Assembly (NCBI GenBank): GCA_028101965.1
Contig: JAOHMI010000023.1
Span: 1 to 34,420, forward strand
DNA: 34,420 nucleotides
Reading direction: 5' to 3'
DNA from: Bacteriovoracaceae bacterium
Lineage (GTDB): Bacteria > Bdellovibrionota > Bacteriovoracia > Bacteriovoracales > Bacteriovoracaceae
Part shown: one piece after another, positions 9,564-16,689 of the stretch
How positions within the stretch are numbered: position 1 is the first letter of the stretch
Layout: each line of letters opens with the position of its first letter
Notes under the pieces: generated by a model
The model's input: the letters and a program-made list of their open reading frames with translations, nothing else
Databases searched by the model: none
Told to the model about the DNA's origin: nothing
Translations under genes and position numbers: made by a program

Positions 9564-10129
9564 ACTATAGCTCATTTATAAAGAACCTATCATTACCACA
9601 TCAAGGTGAAGTGATTTTCTTTCCTGGAAGTTTTAACCCATTACATAAGGGTCACCTTGAAATTATAAAAAAACTTCCACCCGAAATACCCTTAAGAATT
9701 ATCCATGATCAAAATCCTCAAAAAAACTCTCAAGAACAACCTCAAGATTTGAAAGATTTAATTACTCAAGTCAGAAATAAAAATATTATTATCAATAAAG
9801 ATTTTTTACAACTTAAAGAAACTAAAAACTATACCTTCAATTGGTTAAAGAAAATTAAAGCACTTCATCCAAAATTAAACTTATCCTTGGCCATGGGGTT
9901 TGATCAATTAAGTAATTTATTTACTTGGTATCAAGCCGAAAGCCTTCTTCAAACATTGACTAGTATTTATTGGATTTCTCGCAAAGAGTCAGATGAAGAA
10001 AAAGATATTTGTTATAATGAAATAAAAAAATGTTGCCCCAAGATTAACTTAATTTACCTGGGGCAACACTCATATGAAGATCTATCTTCTAGTCAAATTA
10101 GAGAGAAAGCAACTCTAAAGAACGATTAA
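9554..10129 (+). CDS. Nucleotidyltransferase of the NadD/cytidylyltransferase superfamily
   Basis: The 191-residue protein carries the HxGH fold signature of nucleotidyltransferases: PGSFNPLHKGH at 24-34 and the C-terminal SSSQIREKA at 178-186, equivalent to the family's SSTxIR motif. Such enzymes transfer AMP or CMP from the triphosphate to a small acceptor. The wording FFPGSFNPLHKGH is unlike canonical NadD (GGTFDPPHxGH) and closer to uncharacterised cytidylyltransferase-like proteins, so I do not assign a substrate. It starts within the end of sfsA (10-base overlap). Its last 32 bases overlap tail to tail with the convergent metzincin gene, so the two transcripts have complementary ends. 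Confidence 0.8.
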   Translation: MDIDYSSFIKNLSLPHQGEVIFFPGSFNPLHKGHLEIIKKLPPEIPLRIIHDQNPQKNSQEQPQDLKDLITQVRNKNIIINKDFLQLKETKNYTFNWLKKIKALHPKLNLSLAMGFDQLSNLFTWYQAESLLQTLTSIYWISRKESDEEKDICYNEIKKCCPKINLIYLGQHSYEDLSSSQIREKATLKND

Positions 10130-13100
10130 TCTCATCCTGTGATGGAAGTTGATTTTGCAAGAATTGTTGCATTGTTTGAATGTCAACGTCTTCCAAGTCT
10201 ACCATTGCTTCTTTTAGCTTCTTCTCTTCTTCTGTTTCTGGTTCCGGCTTAGCTTCTTCTTCCGTCTTAGTTTCCTCTTCCGGCTTAGTTTCCTCTTCCG
10301 GCTTAGTTTCCTCTTCCGGCTTAGTTTCCTCTTCCGGCTTAGTTTCCTCTTCCGGCTTAGTTTCCTCTTCCGGCTTAGTTTCCTCTTCCGGCTTAGTTTC
10401 CTCTTCCGGCTTAGTTTCCTCTTCAGGTGCTGGTTTTGGAGTTGGTTCAGGAGCAGGACCTGGCGCCGGTTTCATTTTTTCCATCATTACTGCAAAGATA
10501 AGTGGTTTTTCATACTTTTCAAGTTTAGATTTTTTTACCGCAATATCAGCAAGTCCAGTTGCAATAGTATTTTCTGAACTTAGGAGGTAACGACCGATCT
10601 CTTTACCTTCTGTATTAGTTATTTTGTACAACTTAACGTCTTCAGTATCATACCAATCAGTGAGTTTACCCACCTTAAGAGATTTAAAAATTTCTAAAAA
10701 CTTTTTCGTTCCAAAAACATCTTTTTTAGATAAGTGATTCTTTTTAAACATCTTTAAAAAGACTTCATTCAGATAGTTGGTCTCACTATTTAATGAAAAT
10801 CTCTTATTCACAGATGAAGAAAAAGAACTTCTAACAACATGACCCGCTTCCATCGATACTGGAATAGGTACAATTTGCTCTGATCCATCTTCAAAAGTAA
10901 TGAGCTGTGGGTTAACAATTTCATCTTTAACTATTTCAGTGATTAGCTTTACTCCCTTATCAATATTTGTGGAAATATCGAAGTAGTTATTTGTGTACTC
11001 ATCAAATATCGAAATTCCCAACTCTCTTTGAGTCAACATCTGCATGGCAAGTAATTTATCAAGATAGATACCTTTCACAGATATTTCTGTGGTTGATGAT
11101 CTTAAGTCAGGGGCCATATCATTTGATTTAATATGTTCAATTGTCTTCCCCATTTGCCCAATAACTTTTAGCCCGTTTGCTTCAAGTGCCCTCGTGTTTA
11201 AGTTTTTCTCATCAAAGCAACTAACTGGCTGCCCAAAGGGACTTTTGATAATTCTGATCGGAAGAACTTGGGGACTTCCTTGTGCTGTCATAACCACACA
11301 AGTTAACTCAGCAGTTTTAACAACATCAACGAAGAAATCAAAGGTCTTATCAGAGGCATCTTTAATTTCTTTTAAAAATTCATTTTCTTCCCAAATTTTA
11401 TCATCATCAGGAATTCCTAATTTATTTCTGATACTGACATATCTTTCAAAAAAGATTCTTAACTTTAAAAAGGTATTTCTTACTCGAGATGCATAACTAG
11501 CATCATCTTGCGCAGAGAAACTTTTTCTATAGTTTCGAAAGTTTCGAGAGTCATATCTAGTATTGTAGCTTTTGATTAAACTATCAACAATTTCTCCAAA
11601 ATTAGTTCCTTCATCAAATCGATTACAATCAGGACTAACGAAAGCATGTTCGTCGGTACAAAACCTATAGTTCTTTAACTGATCTTCTAGGTCTGAAATC
11701 TTCCCGGAAGATTGTGTTTTTAAATAAGAGGACTTTCCTAACTTTAAAACTTTATTGTTTTTAAGTTCAACTTCTCTTTTATATCCAAACTTTAGAGCAG
11801 CTAGGTCATACTTACCAAAAACTGCTAACGAATTAAGATTCGACTTCCCGTAATCCATAACTGAAGAATAAGGTATCTGCTTCGAAATATTTAATTTCTT
11901 TCTTTCCGAAATACTGTAAAAATTTTCTTCATCCACTGATCCCATGAAATTATGTCTTAATCCAAGAGTATGACCGATTTCATGAATCATTGTTGGAATG
12001 ATTACATGGGGTAGCATTTCATCTATAACAATTTGCTTCTCTTTTTTATTTAATAGGTGCCATGGACGTAGGTTGTCTTCACTACCCAAGTTCTTAGCAT
12101 CTGCTGTAAGCTTAGTTAGTGCCGATGACATAAAGCCACTAAAATCAACCAATGATCCATGATACATATTATTTTTTGAATATTCGTGTAGAGTAGCTTC
12201 CGTCAACTCTTCTGAAATTCGATCAAACTTAAAGTTTTTAGCAGCATACTGCTTTTTTAAATTTTGGGTAAACTCTTTGGCCAATTCCTCATCATAATTT
12301 TCTTGTAATGTTTTGACAGTATAGTCTGTATGAGTAATGCCTGTATGAGCATGTGAATGCAATTCATGAGCATGAGTTGTAGCTTTCGCTAAAATCGGTT
12401 TCATACTCATTGCGTGAGACTTTGCCTTTGCTTCTGCCACCAGCTCTTTAGTAACCTCTGATTTTGGTTGAGTTTTTTTACCTTCCTCTTCCTCTTTTTG
12501 CCTCTTCCTCTCTTCTCTTTCACGCTTTTCTTTTTGCAGTTTTTTCTTTTGTATTGTTAAAGACTGCACAACCTCATTATAAGTGTGCTGAATAAAACGA
12601 AGAATTGTCCCGTAGTAAACAACAACTTGAGCGGAGAGGATTTCTCCTGTTCGAGGGTTCGCCACGCTAGGTCCATAGCCAATGACACCGCTCGCGAGAG
12701 GGTCCTTAACAAGAGTGAAGAAACTTTTATTGGCTTGACCAATTTCTTTATTATTCCCTTTTTTAAGTTCAATATTTAGAGGAATGTCTCCTTGTTTAAG
12801 GGACTTATTGACAGACGAAACTGAGACTTCCATCATTTTTTTGAGTGAGGACATATCTTTCTCATAAAACTTTTCATCTAGATGGAAAGTAATAGTACGG
12901 TTTGGCTTCCATCTCTTCATCATATATTTTTTATCGTACATGGTTTTATTATTATCAATATCAGCTTTGCTTTTTTCAGCAGTAAAGAAACCATAAAGAT
13001 CATGGTCTTCATATGGATAATCAACGACATCAAAACCTTTTGAGGCCAAGGAAGATAGTTTCATAATTGAGTAATGATAATCTACCGTAAAGGTAAAATT

Positions 13101-13748
13101 CTTCATTTTCTCAACTAGATCTCCCCAGTTTTTGACTTGCTGGCAAGCCACATGGGCGGTTGAATAAGTTTTCTCAACGGTTATATTCATGGACTGATTT
13201 GGAACAAACTGAATATCTTTAATACGAGTATTTACAGTGGGAAAACACTCCACAAATAAGTTGGCCATATTTAAGGGCATTGTATTGGTTTCTAAAATAT
13301 CAATGCTATCTTTTTTTAATGTGACATATTTCTTTTTACTCCAATGCTTATCTTTATTTTCTTCCTCTTTTCGTGAACACTTATCTTTAGCATTCTTTTT
13401 ACAACGATAGTCTTTGTGTTCTATTTCTAAACTAAAGACTGGGGCAAGGTTGTTTTTATTTTGCGAATAGCGATTATCTTCTTCCATCTGTCGGAAAATT
13501 ATTTGATCTTTTTCAACTGAAAGATTAACAATTTTCTCATCTCCAACTGAAAAAGGACGAGCCTGTGGAATGTCCTTTGGAACTTCCCTGACTGTTGGAA
13601 GATACAAACATCCTCCAGCGCACATATCAACAATATGCTTTTTCTTTAAATGCGTGTCATTTCCCTTGTACACTTTTTTGTACTTTCTCTCTTTGGCACA
13701 GCCCATGAGAAAAAGAGATGCTAAAAACAAAAAATTAAAAATCTTCAT
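10098..13748 (-). CDS. Outer-membrane-type metzincin metalloprotease lipoprotein with acidic repeat tail
   Basis: The 1216-residue product starts with a lipoprotein signal (LFLMGC, lipidated Cys17). The zinc-binding HEIGHTLGLRH motif is at 589-599, followed by a Met-turn (SSVMDYG) about 40 residues later, as in metzincins. The layout resembles the large DUF4953-type zinc metalloproteases. Residues 400-450 are highly charged (Lys/Glu/Arg), and a histidine cluster (HAHELHSHAH, 459-468) precedes the catalytic region. The C terminus has a Pro/Ala linker, ten EEETKP-like hexapeptides and a Glu-rich end. An AGGGGG ribosome-binding site precedes the ATG. A beta-barrel-like gene lies 24 bases upstream on the same strand, indicating an operon. 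The likely role is extracytoplasmic proteolysis; the substrate is unknown. Confidence 0.9.
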   Translation of the reverse strand: MKIFNFLFLASLFLMGCAKERKYKKVYKGNDTHLKKKHIVDMCAGGCLYLPTVREVPKDIPQARPFSVGDEKIVNLSVEKDQIIFRQMEEDNRYSQNKNNLAPVFSLEIEHKDYRCKKNAKDKCSRKEEENKDKHWSKKKYVTLKKDSIDILETNTMPLNMANLFVECFPTVNTRIKDIQFVPNQSMNITVEKTYSTAHVACQQVKNWGDLVEKMKNFTFTVDYHYSIMKLSSLASKGFDVVDYPYEDHDLYGFFTAEKSKADIDNNKTMYDKKYMMKRWKPNRTITFHLDEKFYEKDMSSLKKMMEVSVSSVNKSLKQGDIPLNIELKKGNNKEIGQANKSFFTLVKDPLASGVIGYGPSVANPRTGEILSAQVVVYYGTILRFIQHTYNEVVQSLTIQKKKLQKEKREREERKRQKEEEEGKKTQPKSEVTKELVAEAKAKSHAMSMKPILAKATTHAHELHSHAHTGITHTDYTVKTLQENYDEELAKEFTQNLKKQYAAKNFKFDRISEELTEATLHEYSKNNMYHGSLVDFSGFMSSALTKLTADAKNLGSEDNLRPWHLLNKKEKQIVIDEMLPHVIIPTMIHEIGHTLGLRHNFMGSVDEENFYSISERKKLNISKQIPYSSVMDYGKSNLNSLAVFGKYDLAALKFGYKREVELKNNKVLKLGKSSYLKTQSSGKISDLEDQLKNYRFCTDEHAFVSPDCNRFDEGTNFGEIVDSLIKSYNTRYDSRNFRNYRKSFSAQDDASYASRVRNTFLKLRIFFERYVSIRNKLGIPDDDKIWEENEFLKEIKDASDKTFDFFVDVVKTAELTCVVMTAQGSPQVLPIRIIKSPFGQPVSCFDEKNLNTRALEANGLKVIGQMGKTIEHIKSNDMAPDLRSSTTEISVKGIYLDKLLAMQMLTQRELGISIFDEYTNNYFDISTNIDKGVKLITEIVKDEIVNPQLITFEDGSEQIVPIPVSMEAGHVVRSSFSSSVNKRFSLNSETNYLNEVFLKMFKKNHLSKKDVFGTKKFLEIFKSLKVGKLTDWYDTEDVKLYKITNTEGKEIGRYLLSSENTIATGLADIAVKKSKLEKYEKPLIFAVMMEKMKPAPGPAPEPTPKPAPEEETKPEEETKPEEETKPEEETKPEEETKPEEETKPEEETKPEEETKPEEETKTEEEAKPEPETEEEKKLKEAMVDLEDVDIQTMQQFLQNQLPSQDEINRSLELLSL
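10262..10423 (+). repeat. In-frame 18-bp tandem repeat (nine units)
   Basis: Eight exact copies of an 18-base unit (first at 10280, last ending at 10423) plus one copy with a single mismatch at 10262-10279. Read on the minus strand each unit encodes EEETKP, or EEETKT in the variant. Exact copies and a codon-multiple length suggest recent expansion by slippage or recombination without breaking the frame. Confidence 0.97.
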
Positions 13749-13772
13749 TAGTCCCCCTAAAAAAAATATTCC

Positions 13773-14639
13773 TTAAAATCGTATTGTTCCCCGTAAAGTT
13801 ATTGATGCTGTATCTGGCGAATAAAAATCGAAATCTTTCACATTACCGTTTCTATTTAAAACTAAAGCACTTCCCTCTTGCACTAAGAGAAGAAGGTCAG
13901 TATTTATTGATGAAAAAGTTCGATTATATCCAATATATCGAGCCAGTTCTGTATCCATTAGATCGTTTTCATAATCAAAGGCAGTGGCCGTTGCGACTCC
14001 CCCAATAAAAGTATCTAAGTCCGTAAACGAATATCCTGCTCCAAAATCCCCTGAGTACGAATAATTAATATTTTGCTCACCACTTCCATCTGTTGTGTAT
14101 TTATGAAAATTCTGACGCAAAGAAATATCAGGCTGTAAAAAGAATCGTCCACCCATCGGAATAACGGTGCTTAACCCTGCAACTGCTCCAGCGTATAGTG
14201 CTTCATCTTGTTGGGAATCTTCTGAAGTTGGAATTATGGCCGAAACCCTCCCAAAAATATTTCGAAATATACTTGATTTCCGAACCAATAATTTACGATA
14301 AGTCAGGACAGTATCGTTTAAGCGATTAATTTCCTCATCATAATCAGGATTATGATCTATTAAAATAGATGCATTCAAAATTATTTGTTGATCATTACTA
14401 AAACCATAATCAAAAATAAAATTTGATTGGGTCATTTCGACCTTTCGGTAATCTTCTGACCCCACAAAATTTGTGGTGTAGCCTGACATGGCCCTAAATT
14501 GAAAACCTTTTGCTTCTGCTTGTAATACCTGTGCGTTTGCAAAACTTAGAAATAAGAAGTTAAGTATTATCAATGTGATAACGCTTATCTTTGATTTAAA
14601 AATTGAATAAATAAATGAATAATTCTGAAAATGATTCAT
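13773..14639 (-). CDS. Probable outer-membrane beta-barrel protein
   Basis: From the ATG at 14639 the protein is 288 residues with a signal peptide whose hydrophobic stretch (VITLIILNFLFLSFANA) ends in an AxA-like site. The ORF stays open to 14777, but that extension places an unlikely 46 residues before the signal peptide. The mature part alternates polar and aromatic residues, as in beta strands, has Gly/Asp/Asn-rich turns, and ends in RGTIRF. A terminal Phe is typical of BAM-assembled barrels. No specific porin family was recognised. It lies 24 bases before the metzincin lipoprotein gene on the same strand, so the two may act together at the outer membrane. The start lacks a strong ribosome-binding site. 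Confidence 0.75.
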   Translation of the reverse strand: MNHFQNYSFIYSIFKSKISVITLIILNFLFLSFANAQVLQAEAKGFQFRAMSGYTTNFVGSEDYRKVEMTQSNFIFDYGFSNDQQIILNASILIDHNPDYDEEINRLNDTVLTYRKLLVRKSSIFRNIFGRVSAIIPTSEDSQQDEALYAGAVAGLSTVIPMGGRFFLQPDISLRQNFHKYTTDGSGEQNINYSYSGDFGAGYSFTDLDTFIGGVATATAFDYENDLMDTELARYIGYNRTFSSINTDLLLLVQEGSALVLNRNGNVKDFDFYSPDTASITLRGTIRF

Positions 14640-14798
14640 TAAGGTTACCCCGCTCAAAAGTGTCAAAATAGCCTCAAAAAATCCTTTTTTTGATTTAAGA
14701 GAAATCTCTATGCAAACTGCAGGCAAGACTTCTACAATGTAAGAATTTATAAGCGGAACTTGGCTCTGTAACCCCATACTAAAAAAACAATATATAAA

Positions 14799-15389
14799 AT
14801 GAAAAAAAGCGAAGCTATAATTTTTTTACTATCTGCCTCTATCATTGCGCTTGGCAGTATTTTGATTTCTCATTCCCCTCTCTTTAATTTAAGCATCCTT
14901 CCAATATTAAATATTGAGCAAGACTTGTCCTTGTTCCCTTCTATTGTTTGGATTTACTTAAGTCTTTGCTTTTATACTCTCTACTTATTGAAAGAAATGA
15001 TTATTTCATCTCCTTCCTCCAAGGTAGCTAAACTGCTCCTATCCTTTAATATTGCAATTTTATGCTTCAACTTTTTTTTCCCAATAGTGTATCCTCGAGA
15101 CTTTCATCCCTTACCATTGATTAACGATACCTCTCACCATCTGTTAAGTTTATTAAGACAAATTAATCAGCCCATAGGAACAAGCCCTTCGATTCTAATC
15201 GTTAATTGTTTTGTCATGAGTTATCTGATCTTTAGAGATAAAAAGAAAGTACTCTACCCACTTTATCTTTTCTTATTAATTGCGACGTATAGTTTAATTT
15301 TTCTAAAACAAAATTATGTGATTGGACTTAGTTTCTCTTTATTTATTTCATTTATCTTTATTCAATTATTAAAAAAATATCAAAAATGA
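14799..15389 (+). CDS. Integral membrane protein, degenerate PAP2-like
   Basis: The 196-residue protein has five or six hydrophobic segments and a Lys-rich C terminus. Three regions are placed like the motifs of PAP2/Aur1-type lipid phosphatases: YPRDFHP near 98-104, SPSIL at 129-133 where the family has PSLH, and KQNYVIG at 170-176 where it has KQHYVxD. The catalytic His of the second and third motifs and the Asp of the third are replaced by Leu, Asn and Gly. If the relationship is real, the protein is unlikely to be a phosphatase and may bind lipid or a partner. It is transcribed away from the beta-barrel gene; no clear ribosome-binding site is visible. Confidence 0.65.
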   Translation: MKKSEAIIFLLSASIIALGSILISHSPLFNLSILPILNIEQDLSLFPSIVWIYLSLCFYTLYLLKEMIISSPSSKVAKLLLSFNIAILCFNFFFPIVYPRDFHPLPLINDTSHHLLSLLRQINQPIGTSPSILIVNCFVMSYLIFRDKKKVLYPLYLFLLIATYSLIFLKQNYVIGLSFSLFISFIFIQLLKKYQK

Positions 15390-15537
15390 ATTCAAAATAT
15401 TTTTATCTAAATTAATTTAAAACAACATTTGAAGGATTGAAGCACCTTAAATCTATTACCTCAAGTGATAATTAAATTAAGAAAAAAAGATAAGTCTATG
15501 AACAAGAATTCTAAGTATAAATTTTCGTTTTGGTAGT

Positions 15538-16374
15538 TCAATTAGCAACTATTTCATCCTTCCAAGCAAGCACCTTCTCAATAATCCAATCTGGATCATC
15601 AATCGGTAAGCCATGACCGGCCCAATCATTCCAAAAAAGTGGAGCTTTAAGAAGATTTGATAAATTCTGATAACATGCTTTATCAGTCAATTGATCTTGC
15701 TCAGAAGCAAAAATATAATATTTTATATTTTTATTTACGCTTGCAAAACTCGCTCGATAAGTTAGACCTGCTAAAGTCTGACGAATCATAGTGCTTTTTG
15801 AAATAGGTTGCTTCTTTTGTAAATCAACCCAATCCTTAACAACTCTTTCCTTCTGCTTAGAGTTTTTTACATTTGAATTAATATCATAAAGTAGAGATTC
15901 TCTTTTTTTTATTTTTTTCTTAGAAACCAAGCCAGTTTTAATCAATTTAATTCGCATTTTTGGTTTTATTCTTTCTTTAAACTTACAAACTCCTCGGAAG
16001 GGAGTATTCACCAATAATACTTGCTTAAAGTCCTGTGGAAATTGGGATATCCACTCCCAAACCACAATTCCCCCTAGACTTGTCCCAAGAATATAATTGT
16101 CTTCATCCATTTTTAAATTTGAAGATATTTCTTTTCTCATAAGAGGAATGAAATTTTTAACTCTTACAGGGGACTTAATATGAGACAACCTCCCGGTCCC
16201 GGGCAGATCTAAATAAAAGATATTCCAATCAGGAAGACTTTCTTGAAGTTTTTCTTTAAAATCTTCTCCCCAATGACCACTTTGTCTTGAAAGACCTCGT
16301 ACTAAGAATAGTTGTTTAGCAAATAAATTATGTGACAAAAAAATTAACAATGTTAAGTATAAAATTTTTTTCAC
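15538..16374 (-). CDS. Exported alpha/beta hydrolase
   Basis: I choose the GTG at 16374 because a strong AAGGAAGGG site lies just upstream and the protein then begins with a signal peptide (VKKILYLTLLIFLSHNLFA). The in-frame ATG at 16491 would add 39 residues before it. The 278-residue product has the alpha/beta-hydrolase nucleophile elbow GTSLGG (Ser99), a candidate acid Asp227 in SEQDQLTD and the catalytic His254 in WAGHGLP. After the oxyanion strand it reads FLVRGLSRQSGHW. The substrate, an ester, lipid or peptide, cannot be told from sequence. It stands alone between a terminator upstream and a gene-free stretch downstream. Confidence 0.85.
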   Translation of the reverse strand: MKKILYLTLLIFLSHNLFAKQLFLVRGLSRQSGHWGEDFKEKLQESLPDWNIFYLDLPGTGRLSHIKSPVRVKNFIPLMRKEISSNLKMDEDNYILGTSLGGIVVWEWISQFPQDFKQVLLVNTPFRGVCKFKERIKPKMRIKLIKTGLVSKKKIKKRESLLYDINSNVKNSKQKERVVKDWVDLQKKQPISKSTMIRQTLAGLTYRASFASVNKNIKYYIFASEQDQLTDKACYQNLSNLLKAPLFWNDWAGHGLPIDDPDWIIEKVLAWKDEIVAN

Positions 16375-16495
16375 GCACCCTTCCTTCCAAATAGCTTTAT
16401 TTTTGGTAATAACAATTTGAATACGAAAGAGCTTAGAACTATATAAAATTTTTGCTTTATAAGGTAGACGGATTTTCTTAATTTTTGTCAAAAAA

Positions 16496-16520
16496 AAAGG
16501 CTAGAAAAAATCTAGCCTTT
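16496..16520 (-). terminator. Rho-independent terminator for the urate operon
   Basis: A perfect 10-bp stem (AAAGGCTAGA / TCTAGCCTTT) with a five-base loop. On the minus strand it is followed by an eight-base T run. It lies about 170 bases beyond the stop codon of the fused purine gene. The plus strand has only a short T run. Confidence 0.85.
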
Positions 16521-16642
16521 ATAACCCAAAAAATGAAGGAAAAGAGAATCGATAGAGACTTACGTCTCAGTCGAATCTGAATAGAGTCTATACGACTTGA
16601 TCATTTTTGAAATTAACCGTTATCAATCAAATTTCGTTTGCC

Positions 16643-16656
16643 TTGACCTAGGTCAA
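16643..16656. promoter_or_regulatory. Perfect 14-bp palindrome TTGACCTAGGTCAA
   Basis: This perfect inverted repeat has the TTGA-N6-TCAA outer form recognised by FNR/CRP-superfamily regulators. It lies just after the 1545-residue fusion gene and upstream of the terminator and hydrolase. Chance occurrence of a perfect 14-mer palindrome is low. The regulator and target are unknown. Confidence 0.45.
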
Positions 16657-16689
16657 TATTAAGTGAAATAACTTAGAAGGGCTTTGTCT

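Larger units (their letters stand above)
16375..16689. other. 315-bp intergenic region between the urate operon and the hydrolase gene
   Basis: Read on the minus strand, this stretch holds in order the 3' end of the urate operon transcript, the 14-bp palindrome at 16643-16656, a short inverted repeat (GAGAC-TTAC-GTCTC, 16555-16568), the terminator at 16496-16520 and then the leader of the hydrolase gene. No protein-coding frame is convincing. It could be a long 3' untranslated region, or a separate small RNA ending at the terminator. Confidence 0.6.

Noticed and set aside
10262-10423. Regular repeats considered as a CRISPR array
   Set aside because: Units are contiguous without unique spacers and lie in frame inside a gene.
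10180-10590. Plus-strand frame with Ser/Gly/Leu/Val repeats
   Set aside because: It is the antisense of the 18-bp repeat in the metzincin gene, with no independent evidence of coding.
14640-14777. N-terminal extension of the beta-barrel gene to the upstream ATG
   Set aside because: It would put 46 residues before an evident signal peptide.
16375-16491. N-terminal extension of the alpha/beta hydrolase to an upstream ATG
   Set aside because: The GTG at 16374 has a strong ribosome-binding site and begins a signal peptide; the extension would also overlap the start of the terminator region.
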